DNA of 12,413 nt. Origin: Christensenella sp. UBA7707. Lineage in GTDB: Bacteria > Bacillota > Clostridia > Christensenellales > CAG-138. Where the stretch lies: NCBI GenBank assembly GCA_002482435.1, contig DLFZ01000111.1, positions 8,830 to 21,242 on the forward strand. Direction: 5' to 3'. A program made the translations under genes and the position numbers. Position 1 is the first letter of the stretch. Every line of letters starts with the position of its first letter. Under the pieces are notes generated by a model, which was given only the letters and a program-made list of their open reading frames with translations, was not told the DNA's origin and ran no database searches. Of this stretch, positions 7,401 to 12,413 are shown piece after piece.

Positions 7401-7430
7401 ACAAAACGCCGCGCAAAAAAGGCGGCGTTT
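7401..7430 (-). terminator. Terminator of the DUF1538-PII-PII operon
   Basis: AAACGCCGC (7404-7412) and GCGGCGTTT (7422-7430) form a perfect 9-bp stem with a 9-base loop. On the minus strand the stem runs into TTTTGTTTTTC, about 20 bases after the last stop codon. It closes the operon and separates it from the YitT-family gene. Confidence 0.85.
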
Positions 7431-7450
7431 GGCTCTTGAAAAGAAACCGG

Positions 7451-7789
7451 TCATTCCGTCTTTTCGTGCAACAAACAGCTGTTTACGCCTACCATTTTTT
7501 CCACCGGCATTGTAAAACAGATGCCGTTTACGGGGGAATCCACCCCCGCCTTTTCCTTGATGGCCGAAATCACCTTTTCAGCGGTTTCCTTATCCACAAG
7601 GCAAAGCACCATTTCTTTTTCGGTATCCACCGAAATGCCCATGATGGACTTGTGGATGGAGCCGAAGCCGCGTGCGTTCATGATGGTAGCGCCGCGCGCG
7701 CCCGCTTCCCGGGCGACCTCAATGGCCTGCTCGGCAAAGCCTGCATTGATAACGATGAACAACGCTCGGATGTTCCCGCTTTTTTCCAT
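7451..7789 (-). CDS. PII-like regulatory protein (second copy)
   Basis: A 112-residue protein with PII (GlnB-superfamily) character. PII proteins are trimeric cytosolic sensors that bind nucleotides or other small effectors and dock on transporters or enzymes. The run AREAGARGATIMNARG (26-41) matches the PII region after helix 1, and GICFTMPVEKMVG (89-101) matches the C-terminal strand and nucleotide-binding end. The T-loop region (about 42-58) is short and lacks the GlnB uridylylation-type Tyr motif. A longer frame begins at 7885, but the start is placed at ATG 7789 because GGGAGG (7798-7803) sits eight bases upstream. The in-frame ATG at 7795 would have only a two-base gap. It follows the first PII-like gene by 19 bases and is the last gene before the terminator. 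The fold call is good; effector and partner are unknown, with the DUF1538 protein the obvious candidate partner. Confidence 0.87.
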   Translation of the reverse strand: MEKSGNIRALFIVINAGFAEQAIEVAREAGARGATIMNARGFGSIHKSIMGISVDTEKEMVLCLVDKETAEKVISAIKEKAGVDSPVNGICFTMPVEKMVGVNSCLLHEKTE

Positions 7790-7797
7790 AATCATAT

Positions 7798-7803
7798 CCT
7801 CCC
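7798..7803 (-). promoter_or_regulatory. Ribosome binding site deciding the start of the second PII-like gene
   Basis: GGGAGG on the minus strand lies eight bases before ATG 7789 and two bases before ATG 7795. This favours the shorter protein. Confidence 0.75.
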
Positions 7804-7808
7804 GACCG

Positions 7809-8126
7809 TTATACCGAAAGCTTATCCACACGGATGGTAAAGGCGATTCCCGTGTTGGGCTTGTCGAAGTGGAACTTCGTAACAAGCATGTCGAATATGC
7901 CGTCGGTTTTGTCGCCCGCCAGCAGGCAGGTAACCACTATTTTATTCTCCTCTGGTATTAAGCCAAGCATATCCTTCAGATAACCGGCTTTTACGGAACC
8001 CTTACCGTACACAACGTTGATAAGCCGCCCTCCCGCTTCGGAAAGAGCATGCAACAATGCTTCCTTTTGTTTTCTTCCGGCGATCAATACCAAAAAAACG
8101 ATGCCGCCGCAAGGGTTAGTGTTCAC
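7809..8126 (-). CDS. PII-like regulatory protein (first copy)
   Basis: A 105-residue protein, apparently PII-like and distantly paralogous to its downstream neighbour. It begins with a hydrophobic beta strand (GGIVFLVLIAG, 7-17), then a helix (KQKEALLHALSEAGG). A loop region (about 40-60, GKGSVKAGYLKDMLGLIP) stands where a T-loop would be. The PII-type end is TGIAFTIRVDKLSV (92-105), which aligns with GICFTMPVEKMVG of the second copy. The start is GTG 8126 with GGAGGT (8135-8140) eight bases upstream. It overlaps the end of the DUF1538 gene by 11 bases, and its ribosome binding site lies within that gene's last codons, so translation is probably coupled. The canonical PII residues are weak, so a PII-like fold with a non-canonical ligand is likely. 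Effector unknown. Confidence 0.8.
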   Translation of the reverse strand: MNTNPCGGIVFLVLIAGRKQKEALLHALSEAGGRLINVVYGKGSVKAGYLKDMLGLIPEENKIVVTCLLAGDKTDGIFDMLVTKFHFDKPNTGIAFTIRVDKLSV

Positions 8127-9951
8127 TCTTTAGTACCTCCGCAAGTGCTGCCGGGGTGTCGGCGCCCTGCCGCAAAGCGCCGGTTTCTCCGGCGGTTACG
8201 GCGTCGCTTCTGGGAATATCCCCCGTTTGGGCAGCGACTGCATCCGCCTCATCAGGGAACGCTGGTACGCTTTCAACAACAGGGGGCGCAGAGGGAGCTT
8301 GCTCTTGCGCTTCGGGCAAACCGGAGGGTTCTTCCTTCCGCTCGATCAAAACGGGTTGCGCCTCAAACAACTCCTCGTCGTCCAACGGGACTTCGCCGCT
8401 GTGTTCGGCGAGGGAGGCGAGCTCCTCAAATTCAAAAAGTTCGGCATCTTTCAAGGCTTTCAGGGCTTTCTTGCGCCGAACGTCATAGATTATACCCAAT
8501 GCCTGTACAGTAATCAAGGGGGTCACGGAAATAAAGGCAATGATGCCAAAACCGTTGGTCAAAACGGATTGCGCGCCGGTCGTAGATCTAGCGGCAACGG
8601 CCTGCGCAGCGCCAAGCGTGAGCGGCGTAAGGAAGGCTGAGGTGAGGGCGCCGCCCGTAACCCCGCCCGAATCGAACGCAAGGCCCACAAAAAGCTTCGA
8701 GGTAAACGGCATCATCAAAAGTGCAATGGCATAAAGCGGCGCGAGAAACCATAAAATGTTGATCCCAGTGAGGATTTTGATCATGGAAAGCAGCGCCGCA
8801 AACCCGATGCCGATTGCAAGTGTGATACGGATGGTCATCTTCTTGATGTGGCCGTTTGTAATTTCCTCAAGCTGTTCGCCAAGCACCGTTACCGCAGGTT
8901 CGCTCAGCGTAATGGCCACGCCAAGAACAAAGCTCACCCCAAGCAAAATGTAGGTAAAATATCCCGGGCGCGCAGGGTCAAGAAGCACTTCGCCTATGTA
9001 CTTGCCCGCAAACGCAAACCCGTAGTCGATGCCCGAAAGGAAAATAAGCAGCCCTACATATACTGCCACCGTTCCAAGGAGAATTTCGATGAATTCCTTC
9101 TTGGAAAGCTTGATAAGGAACAGCTGAAACGGCAAAAACACAAGGACGATCGGCAGCAGCGCAAGCGCTACGCTGCCAAGGTTCGTGGTGAAAATTCCTA
9201 CCATGCCTTCGTTAGCACCGGGGTTGTAAACGCCCGCGGGCGGAAGCTCGCCGCCGTAGGAAGCCTTCAGAATGATGCCGTAAACAAAAAGCGCGAGTAT
9301 GGGGCCTACGGAGGCAAGGCCGATGATGCCGAAGGTATCGTCGTTGGTTTTGTGCTTGGACATCGTAGCGGAAACGCCAAGCCCAAGCGCGAGGATGAAC
9401 GGCACGGAAACATCGCCCGTGGTTGCGCCGCTGCCGTCAAATGCAAGCGCAACAAACTGCTCCGGCACGAAAATGACCGCCGCGAACACCAAAACGTAAA
9501 GCGCCGCAAATACGATTTTGATGTTGTAATCCTTTATAATGCGCAATAGCGCAAACCCCACAAAAGCGCCGATGCCTGCGCTCAGCACCCAAACGAACAC
9601 CGTTTCGTTTACGCCGTTCATGATCATGTGCGTCTGCTTGGCGAGCACGGAAAGCGCGGGTTCCGCGACCGTGGCCACAAGGCCGAACAGCACGCCAAAA
9701 AGGATAATAAAAAGTGCTTTTTTGAAGCGGATGAGCGAGCTCCCCACGAGCTTGCCGATGGGAAGGATGCTGATGTCGAGCCCGCCCAAAAAGAGCGCTT
9801 GACCGAAAACCACGCCAAAATAGCCTATGGCGAGACGCACATAATCGTGCGCGCTTTCCATAGGCGCGATCAAACCGCAAACCAAAAGAATGATGCCCGC
9901 GAGGGGAAGAGAGGATAAAAAAACATCCTTCAAAGTATTGAAAAACTTCAT
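8116..9951 (-). CDS. DUF1538 membrane protein, internally duplicated, with acidic C-terminal tail
   Basis: A 611-residue polytopic membrane protein made of two DUF1538 repeats. From memory, DUF1538 pairs named UmpA/UmpB were reported as a cation/proton antiporter in a halophile, so ion transport is a reasonable inference. Repeat 1 holds GGLDIS (Asp59), VAEPALSVLAKQ (Glu97) and ALAFDGSGATTGD (Asp172). Repeat 2 holds SGIDY (Asp309), LSEPAVTVLGEQ (Glu351) and GLAFDSGGVTGG (Asp427). The paired acidic residues are about 250-255 apart, and each repeat ends in a similar FGII segment (207-210, 468-471). Residues 491-611 form a hydrophilic tail rich in Glu, Asp, Ala and Pro, presumably cytosolic. ATG 9951 is the best start. 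It has no Shine-Dalgarno sequence, and the promoter -10 lies only six bases before it. A TTG at 9987 in the same frame also lacks a ribosome binding site. The two PII-like genes directly downstream suggest regulation of this protein by them. Confidence 0.9.
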   Translation of the reverse strand: MKFFNTLKDVFLSSLPLAGIILLVCGLIAPMESAHDYVRLAIGYFGVVFGQALFLGGLDISILPIGKLVGSSLIRFKKALFIILFGVLFGLVATVAEPALSVLAKQTHMIMNGVNETVFVWVLSAGIGAFVGFALLRIIKDYNIKIVFAALYVLVFAAVIFVPEQFVALAFDGSGATTGDVSVPFILALGLGVSATMSKHKTNDDTFGIIGLASVGPILALFVYGIILKASYGGELPPAGVYNPGANEGMVGIFTTNLGSVALALLPIVLVFLPFQLFLIKLSKKEFIEILLGTVAVYVGLLIFLSGIDYGFAFAGKYIGEVLLDPARPGYFTYILLGVSFVLGVAITLSEPAVTVLGEQLEEITNGHIKKMTIRITLAIGIGFAALLSMIKILTGINILWFLAPLYAIALLMMPFTSKLFVGLAFDSGGVTGGALTSAFLTPLTLGAAQAVAARSTTGAQSVLTNGFGIIAFISVTPLITVQALGIIYDVRRKKALKALKDAELFEFEELASLAEHSGEVPLDDEELFEAQPVLIERKEEPSGLPEAQEQAPSAPPVVESVPAFPDEADAVAAQTGDIPRSDAVTAGETGALRQGADTPAALAEVLKSEH

Positions 9952-9957
9952 GTTTTT

Positions 9958-9987
9958 ATTATAGCGCAAAACAAAAGCCGGCTTCAA
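9958..9987 (-). promoter_or_regulatory. Promoter of the DUF1538 operon, predicted leaderless
   Basis: On the minus strand, TTGAAG (9982-9987) and a consensus TATAAT (9958-9963) are 18 bases apart. The usual spacing from -10 to start point puts +1 at 9951, the A of the ATG itself. No GGAGG-like sequence is present between. A perfect 10-bp palindrome AAGCCGGCTT (9975-9984) overlaps the -35 and spacer and could be an operator. Confidence 0.7.
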
Positions 9988-10152
9988 CCGTTTTCATTAG
10001 ACTTTGTCGATGTTTTTTAAAAACAAAGTGAAACAATATGAATGTTTTTAATTTAAATAGTCATATATTTATTTGCATAAATGCCACAAAATTTTCAAGA
10101 TTTTGCGGAAAACGCGTCGAAAAAGGGAAGGTTTCAAATGCGTATATTTTCC
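9988..10152. other. AT-rich divergent intergenic region with inverted repeats
   Basis: This stretch lies between the divergent DUF1538 and uppP promoters and has no convincing gene. ACTTTGT (10001-10007) and ACAAAGT (10023-10029) form a 7-bp inverted repeat around a T/A-rich centre. CAAAAT (10087-10092) and ATTTTG (10100-10105) form another, weaker one. The rest is AT-rich, unlike the surrounding genes, and may be a regulatory or curved region. Confidence 0.35.
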
Positions 10153-10181
10153 TTGCTACGCGGAACAAACGCGAATAGAAT
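10153..10181 (+). promoter_or_regulatory. Promoter of uppP
   Basis: TTGCTA (10153-10158) and TAGAAT (10176-10181) are exactly 17 bases apart. The predicted start point is about 10188, so the leader would be only about 12 bases and the ribosome binding site would sit at its very 5' end. Confidence 0.6.
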
Positions 10182-10187
10182 AGGTAT

Positions 10188-10194
10188 GAGGTGA
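10188..10194 (+). promoter_or_regulatory. Ribosome binding site deciding the uppP start
   Basis: GAGGTGA is well placed for TTG 10200 (eight bases from the AGG core). It overlaps the alternative GTG 10191, which would have only a weak TAGG upstream. Confidence 0.6.
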
Positions 10195-10199
10195 TTGTT

Positions 10200-10985
10200 T
10201 TGACCGTTTGGTATGCCATGCTTTTGGGACTTGTGCAGGGGCTTACGGAGTTTTTGCCCGTTTCAAGCTCGGGGCATCTCGTTTTGATGCAGAAGGTACT
10301 TGGGCTTGATACGCAGGCCTCCATGTTTTTTGATACCATGCTGCACCTAGGCACGCTTGTTGCGGTGTTCGCGGTTTTCTACAAGCAGGTTTGGGAAATG
10401 CTACGCCGCCCGCTCCAAAAAAAGGTGGGGCTGCTTTTGATCGCCACGGCTGTAACGGTGGTGATAGCGCTTTTGTTTGAGGATTTCATTGAGCAGTCGT
10501 TTGGCGGTGCTCTGTTGGGCGTGGAGTTTTTAATCACCGCCGCGATTTTGTTCCTCAACGAGCGGCTCGCGCACGGCAAAAAAACCATCGAACATATGAG
10601 GCCGCTTGAGGCTGCGGGCGTTGGCTTGATGCAGGCCATCTCCATTTTACCCGCTGTGTCGCGCTCGGGCGCGACCATCGCGGGCAGCCGCTTCTTTGGG
10701 TTAAAAAAAGAGGACGCGGCGGAATTTTCGTTTTTGCTCTCCATTCCTGCCATTTTGGGGTCTGTCGTTTTGCAGGTGCCGGATGTGCTCGAGTCGGGCG
10801 TTTCCAACGAGCCTTGGGGCGCAATCTTAGCGGGTGCGCTTGTTGCGGCCGTAAGCGGTTATTTTGCAGTGCGCTTTATGCTGCGGCTCATCGTCAAAAA
10901 GAACCTTCTGGGGTTTGCGTGGTACGTAACAGCGCTTGGCGTGTTGGTGCTTTTGGATCAGCTTGTGTTCCGCGTGTTCTTTTAA
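10200..10985 (+). CDS. uppP: Undecaprenyl-diphosphatase (UppP/BacA)
   Basis: A 261-residue integral membrane enzyme that removes a phosphate from undecaprenyl diphosphate, giving the carrier lipid used for peptidoglycan and other wall polymers. Extra activity confers bacitracin tolerance in known cases. Motif 1, QGLTEFLPVSSSGH (13-26), supplies the (E/Q)xxxE pair Gln13/Glu17 plus the Ser and His residues. Motif 2 is PAVSRSGAT (151-159) with Arg155. The usual PGxSRSxxT has Ala here in place of Gly. Eight or so hydrophobic segments and the normal length fit the family. I place the start at TTG 10200 because GAGGTGA precedes it at good spacing and because this N-terminus (MTVWYAMLLG) aligns with the usual family start. 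GTG 10191, adding three residues, is the alternative. It has its own promoter and is followed after 61 bases by the GH13 gene on the same strand. Confidence 0.95.
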   Translation: MTVWYAMLLGLVQGLTEFLPVSSSGHLVLMQKVLGLDTQASMFFDTMLHLGTLVAVFAVFYKQVWEMLRRPLQKKVGLLLIATAVTVVIALLFEDFIEQSFGGALLGVEFLITAAILFLNERLAHGKKTIEHMRPLEAAGVGLMQAISILPAVSRSGATIAGSRFFGLKKEDAAEFSFLLSIPAILGSVVLQVPDVLESGVSNEPWGAILAGALVAAVSGYFAVRFMLRLIVKKNLLGFAWYVTALGVLVLLDQLVFRVFF

Positions 10986-10995
10986 GTGACGCACT

Positions 10996-11024
10996 TTGAA
11001 TAACCGTGTTTCCACTTCTAAAAT
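10996..11024 (+). promoter_or_regulatory. Promoter of the GH13 glucosidase gene
   Basis: TTGAAT (10996-11001) and TAAAAT (11019-11024) are exactly 17 bases apart in the 61-base gap after uppP. The start point would be near 11031, three bases before the GGAGG ribosome binding site, giving a leader of about 16 bases. No terminator is visible between uppP and this promoter, so read-through from uppP is also possible. Confidence 0.6.
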
Positions 11025-11046
11025 TATCGATTCGGAGGACAAGCCC

Positions 11047-12413
11047 GTGACCGAGCATAAGGAGAGCATTGTATACCAAATTTGGCCGCGCTCGTTTTGT
11101 GATGCAAACGGCGACGGCATCGGCGACATCAACGGCATCCGTTCGAAGCTCGATTATTTAAAGGAGCTCGGCGTGGATCTTTTGTGGCTTTCGCCCGTGT
11201 ACGCCTCGCCGGATACGGACTACGGCTACGACATTTCCGATTATTATGCCATCCATCCGGAGTTTGGCACCATGGAGGATTTTGACGTCCTTCTCGCCGA
11301 GGCGAAAGCACGTGACATCGGCATCGTGATGGATCTTGTGGCAAACCATACGTCGGACAAGCATGCGTGGTTTCAGGCTGCACTTGCCGATAAAACCTCC
11401 AAATACCGCGACTACTACATTTTCCGGCCCGGCAAAAACGGAGGCGCGCCCAACAACTGGATGTCGTTTTTCGGCGGCAGCGCATGGCAGAAGGATGAAA
11501 AAAGCGGCGAGTATTACCTCACCACCTTTACCCCCAACCAATGCGACCTCAATTGGGAAAATGAGGAGCTTCGCCGCGATGTGTACGATATGATGCGCTT
11601 CTGGCTTGAAAAGGGCGTGAAGGGCTTCCGTATGGATGTGATCAACACCATCAAAAAGCCCGCTGACTTCCCCGATAAGGACCCGCATAAAAAAGGCCTG
11701 CAATTTCCGGGCGAGCTGATTTGCGACCTCGAGGGCGTGCACGCGTTTTTAAAGGAAATGAACCGAGAGGTTTTGAAGCCTTACGACTGCTTTACGGTGG
11801 GCGAGGGTGCCATGACGGGGAAGGCCTCGGTGGCGCGCTACACCAAGCCCGAAAACGAAGAGCTTGAAATGATGTTCCAGTTCGACCTCGCGCTTTTGGG
11901 TTGCGGGGAGCTTGGAAAGTTCGACTTCCGCAAGCTTTACCGCTGGAGCATAAAAGACTTTAAGCAAACAGTGGATTCGTGGCAGCGCTCCATGCAGGAA
12001 AACGGAGGGTGGGTTGGCAACTACCTTTCCAACCATGACCAGCCGCGGCAGGTCTCTCGCTTTGGCGACGATAAGCGCTTCCGCCGCGAAAGCGCCAAGG
12101 CACTTGCTTTGTTCAACCTCACGCTTCGCGGCACGCCGTTTATTTATCAGGGTGAGGAATGCGGCATGACCAACTGCCGCATCCCCGAAAGCGAATGGAA
12201 AGATTATGAGGCCATCAACACCTTCTCGCTTTTGCAGAGCATGATGCACCTGCCAAAGTTCATCGCCCGCCGCGTAATTATGAACATGACGCGCGACAAC
12301 GCCCGTACGCCCGTGCAATGGAACGCGGAAAAAAACGCTGGCTTCACCACGGGCATACCATGGCTTATGGTGAACCCGAATTACAAAGAGGTCAACATCG
12401 AGGCGGAATCCCG
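11047..12413 (+). CDS. GH13 alpha-glucosidase, oligo-1,6-glucosidase type (3' end outside window)
   Basis: The first 455 codons of a cytosolic GH13 enzyme most like subfamily 31 (oligo-1,6-glucosidase, dextran glucosidase, trehalose-6-phosphate hydrolase). It would release glucose from the non-reducing end of short alpha-glucans. The (beta/alpha)8 barrel begins at IVYQIWPRSF (8-17). Region I is DLVANHTSD (Asp96, His101), region II GFRMDVIN (nucleophile Asp197), region III VGEGAM (acid/base Glu253) and region IV NHDQPR (Asp331). These positions nearly match those I recall for Bacillus oligo-1,6-glucosidase (199/255/329). Val198 after the nucleophile is the residue linked to alpha-1,6 preference, where alpha-1,4 enzymes often have Thr. 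MTRDNARTPVQW and NPNYKEVN follow, as expected. Start GTG 11047 has GGAGG (11034-11038) eight bases upstream. The frame is open to the window end, about four fifths of the usual 550-560 residues. No sugar transporter or regulator is in view to settle the substrate. Confidence 0.93.
   Translation, partial: MTEHKESIVYQIWPRSFCDANGDGIGDINGIRSKLDYLKELGVDLLWLSPVYASPDTDYGYDISDYYAIHPEFGTMEDFDVLLAEAKARDIGIVMDLVANHTSDKHAWFQAALADKTSKYRDYYIFRPGKNGGAPNNWMSFFGGSAWQKDEKSGEYYLTTFTPNQCDLNWENEELRRDVYDMMRFWLEKGVKGFRMDVINTIKKPADFPDKDPHKKGLQFPGELICDLEGVHAFLKEMNREVLKPYDCFTVGEGAMTGKASVARYTKPENEELEMMFQFDLALLGCGELGKFDFRKLYRWSIKDFKQTVDSWQRSMQENGGWVGNYLSNHDQPRQVSRFGDDKRFRRESAKALALFNLTLRGTPFIYQGEECGMTNCRIPESEWKDYEAINTFSLLQSMMHLPKFIARRVIMNMTRDNARTPVQWNAEKNAGFTTGIPWLMVNPNYKEVNIEAES

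Noticed and set aside
7385..7430. Considered a repeat or small RNA between the YitT and PII genes
   Set aside because: The hairpin is fully explained as the operon's intrinsic terminator.
7790..7885. N-terminal extension of the second PII-like protein
   Set aside because: It overlaps the end of the first PII-like gene, has a low-complexity Ser/Pro/Arg translation, and the ribosome binding site points to 7789.
8848..9549. A 233-codon plus-strand open frame opposite the DUF1538 gene
   Set aside because: It is a charged antisense shadow of a membrane protein, without a start signal.
11158..12318. Two minus-strand open frames (194 and 189 codons) opposite the GH13 gene
   Set aside because: The plus strand carries all four GH13 conserved regions, and these frames are shadows.

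Overview
The window looks like a chromosomal segment of an anaerobic Gram-positive Firmicute, probably Clostridia. This rests on strong GGAGG-type ribosome binding sites, short intergenic gaps, intrinsic terminators after most transcription units, and Firmicute-typical families: a PepV-like dipeptidase, a YitT/DUF2179 membrane protein, a membrane-anchored NlpC/P60 protein with peptidoglycan-binding repeats and Pro/Thr linkers, and a DUF1538 membrane protein with PII-like partners. The G+C content is moderate to high by eye, and I cannot name a genus. I see no rRNA, tRNA, CRISPR array, transposon or prophage.

Layout. Positions 1-80 hold a possible gene end and a bidirectional terminator. Positions 92-1762 (minus) encode a membrane-anchored cell-wall hydrolase. 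A divergent promoter region (1763-2029) separates it from a plus-strand operon at 2030-4737: an SPFH/prohibitin-like protein, a uridine kinase and an AI-2E-family membrane protein. A shared terminator (4751-4781) divides that operon from a convergent pepV-like dipeptidase gene (4804-6180, minus) with a good promoter. Next come a YitT-family gene (6403-7275, minus) and a three-gene minus-strand operon (9951 down to 7451): a DUF1538 membrane protein followed by two small PII-like proteins. After an AT-rich divergent region, uppP (10200-10985, plus) is followed by a GH13 alpha-glucosidase gene (from 11047) that runs off the window end.

How the genes work together. The wall hydrolase and UppP both serve the cell envelope. 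Uridine kinase salvages pyrimidine nucleosides, PepV trims peptides and the GH13 enzyme cleaves oligosaccharides. The most interesting unit is DUF1538-PII-PII. It encodes an internally duplicated membrane protein with paired acidic motifs and a long acidic cytosolic tail, plus two dissimilar PII-fold proteins that lack the visible GlnB-type signatures. The operon ends in its own terminator and appears to be transcribed from a promoter that would give a leaderless mRNA. I infer a PII-regulated ion or small-molecule transporter; the substrate and effector are not visible.
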